33,290 nt of DNA from Peronospora farinosa (lineage: Eukaryota; Oomycota; Peronosporomycetes; Peronosporales; Peronosporaceae). Shown one piece after another: positions 8,272 through 19,741 of the stretch. Where the stretch lies: contig CANTFK010000426.1 in NCBI GenBank assembly GCA_947646735.1, positions 1 through 33,290 on the forward strand. Reading direction: 5' to 3'. The notes below the pieces were generated by a model, which worked only from the letters and a program-made list of their open reading frames with translations, made no database searches and was not told where the DNA came from. The first letter of the stretch is position 1, and each line of letters begins with the position of its first letter. The position numbers were made by a program, and so were the translations under genes.

Positions 8272-8589
8272 TGTAACGAGCTAAGGACCCGTTACCAACT
8301 CACACTTAAAAAGCGTTGAGGAAGCGCTCTTAATTAACTCGTAAATATAACTCTGTTTTATTTTTGTTTAGTTTTAATTCGCAGTAACTGCGAATATGTT
8401 CCCTAGCTCATGGGAATTACTCAATATGGAAGTCAATTTATTATTGGCTAATTATTGAGTCTGGTACCCCAATAATAAACCAATAATAAAATGACGCGCA
8501 GGATCCACTAATCGGATACTGCCCTATGCCTACTTATGTAATTATGTATATTTCCTATAACTACTCATGTAATAGATTGCCCCATTACA
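8272..8589 (-). repeat. 5' LTR of the gag-only element (unit 1)
   Basis: 318 bp, TGTAACGA to CCATTACA. It holds a 17-bp perfect palindrome TTCGCAGTAACTGCGAA (8378-8394). On the sense strand it is followed by an A-rich tract containing AATAAA, a possible polyadenylation signal. A doubled CCAATAATAAA word lies near 8470. Confidence 0.9.
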
Positions 8590-8594
8590 AGTAT

Positions 8595-9260
8595 GCCCAG
8601 GCCTCGAATCAGGTTTTGAATCCCGGGGAAGAGAGCTCTGTAAGCTAGAGACGTAGAGCTGGTCATGGATCTTTGGATATAACGGAGGTCTACACACACT
8701 TTTGTTTAAGGTATGAACCCTATAGAAGGAGTTTTACAATCGTCGAAGACGTAAGTAGGGGCATGTGGTCCGAGCGAATCAAGTTAAGTGTCCTTTTTAG
8801 GCACTTACGAAAAAAACGGGCCAGCACTTCCACAGCCAAGTGGACATCTAATTCAGCGATAATCCTCAAAATTTATGCTCGATGGACCAATTAAAAGATT
8901 AAATTTGGACCAAGAATTTCGAAGTCTCAAGTATTTAAGATGTTGTTTGTCCAAAAGGAAGAATGGTTCGTGGAATAACCACATGTGACACCTGATGGCG
9001 CTGAGCAACGCTGTTAGAAATGCTCACGACCAAGTTTTGGATATTCGCCAGCTTTTAAGTAATTTTCAGGAGGTGTTATTGACGTGTCTCAACCCTCAGC
9101 AAGGATATACCTGCGCCAGGCGGAAAAAATGGTATATTTTGTTTGGTCTCATGATACAAGTGTTGGACTCGTAATCAAGATAACGGTGGCTGCTGTCAGA
9201 AGCACTGATGCTGTGCGCCATAAAAAAGATTGCCGCACAAGAAACTCGACGCCTGCTTTA
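8595..9260 (+). other. unrecognised block next to the unit junction (unit 1)
   Basis: The target-site duplication implies this was continuous with the gypsy gag at 6478 before the gag-only element arrived, yet I cannot read a gag in it on the minus strand. On the + strand one frame is open from 8863 to 9174 except for a TGA at 8986, giving LDQEFRSLKYLRCCLSKRKN and then LMALSNAVRNAHDQVLDIRQ. I do not recognise it. It could be a captured fragment, an older repeat, or chance. Confidence 0.35.
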
Positions 9261-9271
9261 GTAACTAAAGC
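9255..9271. repeat. 17-bp palindrome at unit junction 1/2
   Basis: GCTTTAGTAACTAAAGC is perfectly self-complementary about its central A (9263) and spans the junction (9260/9261). It recurs at 15884-15900, 20724-20740 and 27314-27330. The left array edge at 2632 has only its right half. Confidence 0.85.
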
Positions 9272-10267
9272 GACTTAAATTCGCTTTCAGGTGCGACGGA
9301 AGGGTAACCTTTCGTCCACCAAAATGATCCAACAGCAGGCGACAATGTTCGTCCTGACTGTAACACTCCTTGATATCGGAGGCCATCGATCTCGTCACAT
9401 GGTAGGCCTTCATGGCTGCCAATGTCGACAACTTAACTCTTCCTTTCGTACGAGACACACTATCCTGGCGTCTTGCCTCGAAGCCTGGTCTACGCGATAA
9501 AGCGTTAGCCAAGACATTCGACTTATCCGGTTTATATTTAGCTTTGAAATTAAATTCAGAGAAGAATGTTAGCCATCTTGCCATCGGGCGAGGCGAGAGG
9601 TGCGGTGGATTTATAGCGGTCCGCAGAGATGCATGTATAACCCACAAATGGCTCGGTGCCCCACAAAAACTTAACAGTAGCATATTTAATTGAAAGTAGC
9701 TCCTTGTCATACACAGGGTAATTCAGCTCTGCGGCTTTGAGCCGAGACTGATACGAAATGACACGTTCAGCGCCGCTGTCATCATTCTTCATGAACGCGC
9801 TGTCGATTGCAAAATTGCTTGCATCACAGACGATGATAAAGGCCTGACAATGCCAAGGCAGGTGCCTTCGCAATAGATTGCCTCACTGATGAAAACGTGT
9901 CTACTTGCTCCTTTGATTAAGTCCATTCTGCATCCATTTTTAAAAGGTCAGGCAATGGCTTCATCCTCTCCACATAATTCTTTCTGTACTTATGCAAGTA
10001 ATTAGCGAGCCCAAGGAATCGGCGCAGATCCTTCACATGTCGTGGGACTGGCCATTCCTTGATAGACGTTATCTTTTCTATGTACCACTATTACCCACTA
10101 TGCAGCCCAGCACAGGTATCTCGGGTGCCCCTATTACGCACTTTTGCAAGTTAACGTATACTTGGGCGTCACCAGATACTGCAACACAGCTTTTGAATGA
10201 CGCTTGTGCGACTCTATTGCGCTCAGACCGTCCTCCGCCCTACTAGGAACGAATACATCGTCAAAGT
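9261..10267 (-). pseudogene. RT catalytic segment, RNase H and linker remnant (unit 2)
   Basis: Same content and lesions as the unit 1 copy, with YFDDVFV beside the solo LTR and RNase H from 9873. One base differs near 9345 (Cys for Phe in the linker). The linker stops at the unit junction instead of running into integrase. Confidence 0.9.
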
Positions 10268-10272
10268 AACGG

Positions 10273-10643
10273 TGTAACGTGGCTAGAACGTACCGTCACT
10301 AGCTCACACGTGCGCTTGAGGAAGGCTCAAGCCCATGTATTAGGTATTAAGTAAATTTAACTCTGAAAAGGATGTATTAGGTATTAAGTAAATTTAACTC
10401 TGATTGTTATTATTTTTGTTTCAATTCGTACTAATTACGAAGATTTTATGTTTTAATAAATACGACAGTGTTCTCGCCTTTCGGGAACCGCACATTTTCA
10501 GGCTAATTTATCATTGGTCCATATTGGGACTTTATGCCCCAGCAATAAACAAACAAAAAATTGCCACGCTGTGCCCGCTATTCGGGCACACATATGTAAT
10601 TGTTTATCTATATGTTGCTATGTGTGTAATGTGGCCCATTACA
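10273..10643 (-). mobile_element. solo LTR in the RT (unit 2)
   Basis: Same insertion with AACGG duplications at 10268-10272 and 10644-10648. It has T at 10280 where units 1, 3 and 4 have G. Confidence 0.85.
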
Positions 10644-10648
10644 AACGG

Positions 10649-11543
10649 GACGCGTAGGCACGGTGCTGATGCATCATGTGAGCCACGCATGTTGCCGGAG
10701 CATTTTTTAACCCTTGTGGCATCACAAGCCACTCCCACAGCATACCCCTTGGGGTGCTTACTGCCGTCTTGGCTACATCAGTATCTCTCATGAGGAAATT
10801 GATAGTAGCCATCCTTCAGATCCAGCGCGGAAAAGATAGTTGACTTTCCCATGGACATCATTCCGCGGGATCGGCGTTTGCATCGAATGTGTTTAGTTGA
10901 AATTAAAAACTCGCCTAAAATACGATTATCTACTTCTAAAAGTCGGAATTCACCTATAGCTATATTATCTTCTTGTACAAATGGTGTCCGTGTTCAACTT
11001 ATTATAATCATGAACCATGCGTCATCCATTTGCTGCGTAGCGCACACAGAAGTTCGGGCTGGAGTGAGGCAACTTGATCTCACGTACATGTCCCGTCTTG
11101 GCTCGCTTGTCGAAGAACTCATCGATGTAATCGACTTGTTCCTTCGGCAGCGGACATTTCCTGGCCACGTAATACTTGGTGCCAGGCCCTAGGTCAATCT
11201 CGTGCCTGATGACCCTATCTGCCGGTAGGCGGCTCAGCACCTCTGCTGGAAAAACATCACGGTGTTAATACAGAGCACCATAGAGCGAGATTTCCTTCAG
11301 GACATCTCACTCTTGAGTAGCAAACCGTTTCTTTTTGTCGGTCTCCAAGACGCTCTCATCCATTGTGGATGAAGAGCAACAGTCCACCACGTTTTCTTCT
11401 GGAACTGGTGCGACTATCTCGTGGATCTTTCCTTCCTTTAATTCGGACAGGAACAGATCCCACGTCATCTTCGAGAGATTTACTATCTCCTCGGAAGATG
11501 CCAAGACAAGTTGGAGCACCTCAACTGAGAATTCCTCCGCCAT
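10649..11543 (-). pseudogene. reverse transcriptase N-terminal half remnant (unit 2)
   Basis: Carries the same three in-frame stops and the same 90-bp insertion as unit 1. The HEIDLGPGTKYY and PHSSPNFCV signatures are unchanged. Confidence 0.9.
10890..10979. mobile_element. 90-bp TG...CA insertion (unit 2)
   Basis: Identical by eye to the unit 1 copy, flanked by AATG on both sides. Confidence 0.5.
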
Positions 11544-12331
11544 CTTGTCTTCGACGACCTCAAACAGCTCGTTCGTAGGTCCGTCCTCTTGGCCGACACT
11601 GATCTAATGGTCACTTGTTTAGACGTGCCCTTGATCGTCTTAGTACGTCTGGCGCTCGTTGTTCGTGTCACCACGACCTTTGACCTGGAAAAAGGTGTCG
11701 TTGCTATTTCAGCTAGCGCACTCCTTCCAACCGCACCAGGCTCTTGGCTCTGTGCCGGTTCTTGTGGCGCTTGACTTCCTGTCAGCCCACCATCAACTGC
11801 CACAGGCTCTCGGCTCTGTGCAGGACCATTGGACGCATGACTACCTGTCATCGTCCCATTCACTACACCAGTCTCCTCGAGCTGGGTAGGAATTTGTGTC
11901 ATGTGAATTCCTTTAGAACAATTCCAACTAATCCAGGCTTAGCGAGAAGGATAGTACCTGGGGCCGATAAGCATACCGTCATCGCACCTTCGACTGTGTT
12001 GGACACAGCATCAATCGCATACGACTCTCGCAGGAGCGCATCCTTTCTGGTGTCCTGCGTAGAGTTAGCTACTGTGTGTGTACGCCAGTATATCCATGGT
12101 TGGTGTTTAGCCAGCCAAGGCATGCCTAGGATGAGGTCATACGGACTGTCCATACCTAGCACTGTAAACTTCTCTTTACAAGAGAAGTCACTGAAACTAA
12201 AGGCGAGTTCAACTTGAACTCCCTCCGATTTAACGAGCGCGCTGTTAGCTAATAAACGGTCGCCTCTTGTTGCTTGCCATCCTGGCAAAGCGACTCATAA
12301 TTTGCCGGACTCTTTTTCAGAGCCGCGAGTT
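11544..12331 (-). pseudogene. protease C-terminal part and linker remnant (unit 2)
   Basis: Same three-frame arrangement as unit 1, with the protease half open from 12288 to 11899 and the repetitive linker from 11902 to 11483. Confidence 0.85.
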
Positions 12332-13108
12332 TCACAAAGTTTGTGATGCACCCGAATCCACGAGAAGGGTCATCACTTGATTATAGTCTCGTATTCGAGC
12401 GCTATAGACAAAAAGGGTTGAGGTCCGACCTTTCGGAACCTCAGGGACTATGCTACCCATTTGTTCGATAACTCTGAACATAGTGGTAGCTTCAGAGTCC
12501 GCGACAGTAGGGCATCCCGCCCTTAATGCACTCCCACAAATTCTTAACTCATCTTGGGCAAGTGCTGAACCCGTGCGTCGTTCACGCTGGTTTTTCGCAC
12601 CTCCCTTCGGGTAGGGAGCCTTCTTGCTGGCTGCTTTAGCACCAGCATCAGGTTTGGGATAACAGCGAGCCATCATACGGCCGCGCTTGCCGCACTTGTA
12701 GTAGACCACGTCTGCATTGCATAATTCCATTAGAGTGGAACCCGACTTCTCGGCCGACGGCTTATAATAAGCTGTCGCCGAGAAATTGTTGTAGTATTGC
12801 TCTTGAACCATGGCAATATCAATTGCCTCCTCTTTCGTCTTTGGCACTTTTCTGAAATGGACCTGACTCGATGGGCCGTGTCGTAGTCCATTTATGAACG
12901 TAGGCACCTCAATGTGTTTCGGTATCGAAAGACGCAGAAAGCGACCGCATCTTCTGCACATTCTATTTCAGAGATCATTTCGAATGTAGTGCTCCAAAGA
13001 AGCGCGCCTAAAGTAAAGCTTCATGTAAGGCGGCTGGTACATGGCTGCAAATAACCTCTGCAAACTAGACCTGAAGCTGGCCATGGAAAAATTCAATAGC
13101 AAAAAGGA
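12332..13108 (-). pseudogene. gag C-terminal part and protease active-site half (unit 2)
   Basis: Here the frame is open for 209 codons (12961 to 12332), joining the gag end, the degenerate zinc knuckle and LLVDSGAS in one frame. This shows the split in unit 1 is private to unit 1. Private changes include Gln-Tyr-Tyr-Asn where others have Gln-Ser-Tyr-Asn, and Arg-Asp-Tyr for Arg-Gly-Tyr. The frame still fails two codons after the active site. Confidence 0.9.
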
Positions 13109-13113
13109 AGTAT

Positions 13114-13430
13114 TGTAACGGCCTAAGAACCCGTTACCGTCTCACACTTAAAAAGCGTTGAGGAAGCGCTCTTAATTAACTCGTAAATATAACTCTGTTT
13201 TATTTTTGTTTTGTTTTAATTTACAGTAAGTGCGAATATGTTCCCTAGCCATGGGAACCACTCAATATGGAAGTCAATTTATAATTGGCTAATTATTGGG
13301 TCTGGTACCCCAATAATAAACCAATAATAAAATGACGCGCAGGATCCACTAATCGGATACTGCCCTATGCCTACTTATGTAATCATGTATATTTCCTATA
13401 ACTACTCATGTAATAGGTTTCCCCATTACA
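13114..13430 (-). repeat. 3' LTR of the gag-only element (unit 2)
   Basis: 317 bp. It carries the clustered version GCCATGGGAACCACT...ATAATTGG...ATTGGGTC shared with units 4 and 5 but not unit 1. Confidence 0.9.
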
Positions 13431-13834
13431 TCATCCCCCTCTTTAAGTTGCGCTTACCTCAACGTAAGCGCGAATCGCAGAAAGTATTTTCTCGACCAAC
13501 GGCGTAACTTCGAACCTGCCCATTTAGACATAGCTGAGCAGCAAGAACCCTAAGCGTCCACGAAACGATATCTCTGAAAACCAGAACTGGGGACACCAAG
13601 CGACGATCCGAAGAGAACAGGCGCCGCAGGTGGTGAATGAGAACTTGAAGCCGTGGCGCTTGTATGGTCTTGAAGGTGCTGTCGATCCAGCAACGATTAG
13701 AATGATGATAATCAGTCTCGAATCATCGCGCATGGTGGTGGCATTGAAGTGAGTATGGATCACTTTGTGGATAGGAGCCCGAGCTACCACCTGAGTACTC
13801 GGGGCTCCAATTCTGCCAGTACGGGGCCCCGCGC

Positions 13835-14859
13835 CTACTGGAACCGCTCCTTTTTTGGCGGTATTACCAACAACACAGCGTCTCCTCGTGAGACAGCTGT
13901 GTTCATCGTCACCGGCGCAGGTGCACGACAGACAGCCGCACGATGGCCTGCTTTACCACAGCGAAAACACTTCATCGTGTTAGGATTGTGAATGTCGCGG
14001 CTTAATGATTTGCCGCGACCACGAGAGGACTCAATTGCATTAAGTTCTATTGGCTCTGGGCCAGACGTCCGGGAATGTTGTGACGCTACGTGCAGGTACG
14101 ACGACGCGACAGTGTAATCCTCACGAAGCTCGAGGGCAAATGACTCCTCGAGGGACTTTGGCTTGGCACGTGTAAGGCAATAACGCATCATGACCTCCTG
14201 CATACCAAATATAAATGCATGGACTCGTGAAGCCATGTCAATTGGATGCGTGGTAATGCACAAAGCAAGATGACGTTTATTCTGCACGTAGTCACGCATT
14301 GACAGCTTGCCCGTCGGAGTGAGAAGAAATCTGCACGCAAGCGACATTAATCTTGAGGAGGCTCGAAAGCCAGTCGTAAGTTACGCTGGATATCGTCCAG
14401 CGTGGGAAACGCCGACTCATCTACGACGAGCTTTCCGAGAGCCCATTCCTTGACATTTCCAACAAGGCGAGACAGAAGGAAATTGACCTTGGCCGTCGGA
14501 GCGTCAATTTATCTTGACGCTATTGCAATATCCAACTCGCGAAACCATCGATTAAGGGGGAAAAGATCCGGACCATCACCGGAGTACGTTGACGTCTCCA
14601 TCTTGATAGCGTCATGGTGCGAAGTGCGCGAGGAAGTCATTACTCGCCGATTCGCTTCGGCGAGCTTGCGCACCATAAAGTCTTGGATGGCGGCACGCTG
14701 ATCATCGGACGTCGCTGTGCTCAGCAGCGACGTCACAATAGTTGTACCAGACACCAACGCGAGACGATGTAGTGCCGGCCACTCCACAGAGGTGAGATGT
14801 GGGAAGTCAGAATGCTCCAGCGAGACCGCTGGAGCCACCGAAGACTCGTCCATGTTCAT
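13835..14859 (-). pseudogene. gag of the gag-only element (unit 2)
   Basis: First ATG at 14859. Same TAA near 14509, same later frame change and the same intact CCHC knuckle as unit 1. One private substitution (Pro for Gln in VEWPALHRL). Confidence 0.85.
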
Positions 14860-14900
14860 CTCAAATGTGGTCACTGAGAGGACTACAAAGTTCTACCAGG

Positions 14901-15218
14901 TGTAACGAGCTAAGGACCCGTTACCAACTCACACTTAAAAAGCGTTGAGGAGGCGCTCTTAATTAACTCGTAAATATAACTCTGTTTTATTTTTGTTTAG
15001 TTTTAATTCGCAGTAACTGCGAATATGTTCCCTAGCTCATGGGAATTACTCAATATGGAAGTCAATTTATTATTGGCTAATTATTGAGTCTGGTACCCCA
15101 ATAATAAACCAATAATAAAATGACGCGCAGGATCCACTAATCGGATACTGCCCTATGCCTACTTATGTAATTATGTATATTTCCTATAACTACTCATGTA
15201 ATAGGTTGCCCCATTACA
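14901..15218 (-). repeat. 5' LTR of the gag-only element (unit 2)
   Basis: 318 bp with the perfect TTCGCAGTAACTGCGAA palindrome. One private base (GAGGAGGCGC). Confidence 0.9.
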
Positions 15219-15223
15219 AGTAT

Positions 15224-15889
15224 GCCCAGGCCTCGAATCAGGTTTTGAATCCCGGGGAAGAGAGCTCTGTAAGCTAGAGACGTAGAGCTGGTCATGGATC
15301 TTTGGATATAACGGAGGTCTACACACACTTTTGTTTAAGGTATGAACCCTATAGAAGGAGTTTTACAATCGTCGAAGACGTAAGTAGGGGCATGTGGTCC
15401 GAGCGAATCAAGTTAAGTGTCCTTTTTAGGCACTTACGAAAAAAACGGGCCAGCACTTCCACAGCCAAGTGGACATCTAATTCAGCGATAATCCTCAAAA
15501 TTTATGCTCGATGGATCAATTAAAAGATTAAATTTGGACCAAGAATTTCGAAGTCTCAAGTATTTAAGATGTTGTTTGTCCAAAAGGAAGAATGGTTCGT
15601 GGAATAACCACATGTGACACCTGATGGCGCTGAGCAACGCTGTTAGAAATGCTCACGACCAAGTTTTGGATATTCGCCAGCTTTTAAGTAATTTTCAGGA
15701 GGTGTTATTGACGTGTCTCAACCCTCAGCAAGGATATACCTGCGCCAGGCGGAAAAAATGGTATATTTTGTTTGGTCTCATGATACAAGTGTTGGACTCG
15801 TAATCAAGATAACGGTGGCTGCTGTCAGAAGCACTGATGCTGTGCGCCATAAAAAAGATTGCCGCACAAGAAACTCGACGCCTGCTTTA
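15224..15889 (+). other. unrecognised block next to the unit junction (unit 2)
   Basis: Same as 8595-9260, including the single TGA inside the otherwise open + strand frame. It has T near 15516 where unit 1 has C. Confidence 0.35.
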
Positions 15890-16896
15890 GTAACTAAAGC
15901 GACTTAAATTCGCTTTCAGGTGCGACGGAAGGGTAACCTTTCGTCCACCAAAATGATCCAACAGCAGGCGACAATGTTCGTCCTGACTGTAACACTCCTT
16001 GATATCGGAGGCCATCGATCTCGTCACATGGTAGGCCTTCATGGCTGCCAATGTCGACAACTTAACTCTTCCTTTCGTACGAGACACACTATCCTGGCGT
16101 CTTGCCTCGAAGCCTGGTCTACGCGATAAAGCGTTAGCCAAGACATTCGACTTATCCGGTTTATATTTAGCTTTGAAATTAAATTCAGAGAAGAATGTTA
16201 GCCATCTTGCCATCGGGCGAGGCGAGAGGTGCGGTGGATTTATAGCGGTCCGCAGAGATGCATGTATAACCCACAAATGGCTCGGTGCCCCACAAAAACT
16301 TAACAGTAGCATATTTAATTGAAAGTAGCTCCTTGTCATACACAGGGTAATTCAGCTCTGCGGCTTTGAGCCGAGACTGATACGAAATGACACGTTCAGC
16401 GCCGCTGTCATCATTCTTCATGAACGCGCTGTCGATTGCAAAATTGCTTGCATCACAGACGATGATAAAGGCCTGACAATGCCAAGGCAGGTGCCTTCGC
16501 AATAGATTGCCTCACTGATGAAAACGTGTCTACTTGCTCCTTTGATTAAGTCCATTCTGCATCCATTTTTAAAAGGTCAGGCAATGGCTTCATCCTCTCC
16601 ACATAATTCTTTCTGTACTTATGCAAGTAATTAGCGAGCCCAAGGAATCGGCGCAGATCCTTCACATGTCGTGGGACTGGCCATTCCTTGATAGACGTTA
16701 TCTTTTCTATGTACCATTATTACCCACTATGCAGCCCAGCACAGGTATCTCGGGTGCCCCTATTACGCACTTTTGCAAGTTAACGTATACTTGGGCGTCA
16801 CCAGATACTGCAACACAGCTTTTGAATGACGCTTGTGCGACTCTATTGCGCTCAGACCGTCCTCCGCCCTACTAGGAACGAATACATCGTCAAAGT
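15890..16896 (-). pseudogene. RT catalytic segment, RNase H and linker remnant (unit 3)
   Basis: Same as unit 2 in content and lesions. RNase H opens at 16502. A T near 16716 is shared with units 4 and 5. Confidence 0.9.
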
Positions 16897-16901
16897 AACG
16901 G

Positions 16902-17272
16902 TGTAACGGGGCTAGAACGTACCGTCACTAGCTCACACGTGCGCTTGAGGAAGGCTCAAGCCCATGTATTAGGTATTAAGTAAATTTAACTCTGAAAAGG
17001 ATGTATTAGGTATTAAGTAAATTTAACTCTGATTGTTATTATTTTTGTTTCAATTCGTACTAATTACGAAGATTTTATGTTTTAATAAATACGACAGTGT
17101 TATCGCCTTTCGGGAACCGCACATTTTCAGGCTAATTTATCATTGGTCCATATTGGGACTTTATGCCCCAGCAATAAACAAACAAAAAATTGCCACGCTG
17201 TGCCCGCTATTCGGGCACACATATGTAATTGTTTATCTATATGTTGCTATGTGTGTAATGTGGCCCATTACA
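16902..17272 (-). mobile_element. solo LTR in the RT (unit 3)
   Basis: Same insertion, with AACGG at 16897-16901 and 17273-17277. A private A near 17102 (GTGTTATCGCC). Confidence 0.85.
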
Positions 17273-17277
17273 AACGG

Positions 17278-18171
17278 GACGCGTAGGCACGGTGCTGATG
17301 CATCATGTGAGCCACGCATGTTGCCGGAGCATTTTTTAACCCTTGTGGCATCACAAGCCACTCCCACAGCATACCCCTTGGGGTGCTTACTGCCGTCTTG
17401 GCTACATCAGTATCTCTCATGAGGAAATTGATAGTAGCCATCCTTCAGATCCAGCGCGGAAAAGATAGTTGACTTTCCCATGGACATCATTCCGCGGGAT
17501 CGGCGTTTGCATCGAATGTGTTTAGTTGAAATTAAAAACTCGCCTAAAATACGATTATCTACTTCTAAAAGTCGGAATTCACCTATAGCTATATTATCTT
17601 CTTGTACAAATGGTGTCCGTGTTCAACTTATTATAATCATGAACCATGCGTCATCCATTTGCTGCGTAGCGCACACAGAAGTTCGGGCTGGAGTGAGGCA
17701 ACTTGATCTCACGTACATGTCCCGTCTTGGCTCGCTTGTCGAAGAACTCATCGATGTAATCGACTTGTTCCTTCGGCAGCGGACATTTCCTGGCCACGTA
17801 ATACTTGGTGCCAGGCCTAGGTCAATCTCGTGCCTGATGACCCTATCTGCCGGTAGGCGGCTCAGCACCTCTGCTGGAAAAACATCACGGTGTTAATACA
17901 GAGCACCATAGAGCGAGATTTCCTTCAGGACATCTCACTCTTGAGTAGCAAACCGTTTCTTTTTGTCGGTCTCCAAGACGCTCTCATCCATTGTGGATGA
18001 AGAGCAACAGTCCACCACGTTTTCTTCTGGAACTGGTGCGACTATCTCGTGGATCTTTCCTTCCTTTAATTCGGACAGGAACAGATCCCACGTCATCTTC
18101 GAGAGATTTACTATCTCCTCGGAAGATGCCAAGACAAGTTGGAGCACCTCAACTGAGAATTCCTCCGCCAT
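17278..18171 (-). pseudogene. reverse transcriptase N-terminal half remnant (unit 3)
   Basis: Shares the common stops and the 90-bp insertion. It adds a private frameshift at about 17817, directly after HEIDLG, so the following signature residues drop into another frame. Confidence 0.9.
17519..17608. mobile_element. 90-bp TG...CA insertion (unit 3)
   Basis: Same segment and AATG flanks as in unit 1. Confidence 0.5.
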
Positions 18172-18959
18172 CTTGTCTTCGACGACCTCAAACAGCTCGT
18201 TCGTAGGTCCGTCCTCTTGGCCGACACTGATCTAATGGTCACTTGTTTAGACGTGCCCTTGATCGTCTCAGTACGTCTGGCGCTCGTTGTTCGTGTCACC
18301 ACGACCTTTGACCTGGAAAAAGGTGTCGTTGCTATTTCAGCTAGCGCACTCCTTCCAACCGCACCAGGCTCTTGGCTCTGTGCCGTTTCTTGTGGCGCTT
18401 GACTTCCTGTCAGCCCACCATCAACTGCCACAGGCTCTCGGCTCTGTGCAGGACCATTGGACGCATGACTACCTGTCATCGTCCCATTTACTACACCAGT
18501 CTCCTCGAGCTGGGTAGGAATTTGTGTCATGTGAATTCCTTTAGAACAATTCCAACTAATCCAGGCTTAGCGAGAAGGATAGTACCTGGGGCCGATAAGC
18601 ATACCGTCATCGCACCTTCGACTGTGTTGGACACAGCATCAATCGCATACGACTCTCGCAGGAGCGCATCCTTTCTGGTGTCCTGCGTAGAGTTAGCTAC
18701 TGTGTGTGTACGCCAGTATATCCATGGTTGGTGTTTAGCCAGCCAAGGCATGCCTAGGATGAGGTCATACGGACTGTCCATACCTAGCACTGTAAACTTC
18801 TCTTTACAAGAGAAGTCACTGAAACTAAAGGCGAGTTCAGCTTGAACTCCCTCCGATTTAACGAGCGCGCTGTTAGCTAATAAACGGTCGCCTCTTGTTG
18901 CTTGCCATCCTGGCAAAGCGACTCATAATTTGCCGGACTCTTTTTCAGAGCCGCGAGTT
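18172..18959 (-). pseudogene. protease C-terminal part and linker remnant (unit 3)
   Basis: Same arrangement as unit 1 with a few private bases (for example Ala for Val in GVQAEL). A Thr for Pro in the linker is shared with units 4 and 5. Confidence 0.85.
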
Positions 18960-19736
18960 TCACAAAGTTTGTGATGCACCCGAATCCACGAGAAGGGTCA
19001 TCACTTGATTATAGCCTCGTATTCGAGCGCTATAGACAAAAAGGGTTGAGGTCCGACCTTTCGGAACCTCAGGGACTATGCTACCCATTTGTTCGATAAC
19101 TCTGAACATAGTGGTAGCTTCAGAGTCCGCGACAGTAGGGCATCCCGCCCTTACTGCACTCCCACAAATTCTTAACTCATCTTGGGCAAGTGCTGAACCC
19201 GTGCGTCGTTCACGCTGGTTTTTCGCACCTCCCTTCGGGTAGGGAGCCTTCTTGCTGGCTGCTTTAGCACCAGCATCAGGTTTGGGATAACAGCGAGCCA
19301 TCATACGGCCGCGCTTGCCGCACTTGTAGTAGACCACGTCTGCATTGCATAATTCCATTAGAGTGGAACCCGACTTCTCGGCCGACGGCTTATAATAAGC
19401 TGTCGCCGAGAAATTGTTGTAGGATTGCTCTTGAACCATGGCAATATCAATTGCCTCCTCTTTCGTCTTTGGCACTTTTCTGAAATGGACCTGACTCGAT
19501 GGGCCGTGTCGTAGTCCATTTATGAACGTAGGCACCTCAATGTGTTTCGGTATCGAAAGACGCAGAAAGCGACCGCATCTTCTGCACATTCTATTTCAGA
19601 GATCATTTCGAATGTAGTGCTCCAAAGAAGCGCGCCTAAAGTAAAGCTTCATGTAAGGCGGCTGGTACATGGCTGCAAATAACCTCTGCAAACTAGACCT
19701 GAAGCTGGCCATGGAAAAATTCAATAGCAAAAAGGA
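18960..19736 (-). pseudogene. gag C-terminal part and protease active-site half (unit 3)
   Basis: 209-codon open frame (19589 to 18960) with the degenerate zinc knuckle and LLVDSGAS, failing just after the active site as in the other units. Confidence 0.9.
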
Positions 19737-19741
19737 AGTAT

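Larger units (their letters stand above)
6484..8589 (-). mobile_element. complete gag-only LTR retrotransposon, 2106 bp (unit 1)
   Basis: Two 318-bp LTRs (6484-6801 and 8272-8589) in the same orientation enclose 1470 bp. The whole is flanked by an exact target-site duplication AGTAT (6479-6483 and 8590-8594). On the minus strand the 5' LTR is the right copy. Two bases inside it lies TGGTAGAACTTTG (8257-8269), a candidate primer-binding site for a tRNA ending in GTTCTACCA. A polypurine tract (AAAGAGGGGGATGA, 6802-6815) directly precedes the 3' LTR. The interior carries a gag with a CCHC knuckle and the start of a protease-like strand, but no protease active site, RT, RNase H or integrase. This is the layout of a non-autonomous element that must borrow pol. 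Its own gag is also broken. Confidence 0.9.
2632..9260. repeat. array unit 1 (left-edge unit)
   Basis: First copy of the 6629-bp unit, continuous on the left with single-copy integrase sequence. It carries several private bases not seen in units 2-5 (for example A at 2716 in GCGAAAATG, and ATACCACTT near 4115), as expected for an array-edge copy less exposed to homogenisation. It has a private 1-base deletion near 6172 that splits the gag-protease frame. Confidence 0.95.
13114..15218 (-). mobile_element. gag-only LTR retrotransposon (unit 2)
   Basis: 2105 bp, with AGTAT at 13109-13113 and 15219-15223. The left LTR is 13114-13430 (317 bp) and the right LTR is 14901-15218 (318 bp). The polypurine tract and primer-binding candidate are as in unit 1. 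Confidence 0.9.
9261..15889. repeat. array unit 2
   Basis: Full 6629-bp unit. Compared with unit 1 it has the intact 209-codon gag-protease frame. Its 3' LTR (gag-only element) carries the CCATGGGAACCACT version. It shares with unit 5 the T at 10280 and GAAAACCAG near 13577. Confidence 0.95.

Noticed and set aside
12332..12961. 209-codon open frame as a functional gag-protease gene
   Set aside because: The knuckle has lost a Cys and the His, the frame lacks the rest of gag because of the nested element, and it shifts two codons after the protease active site.
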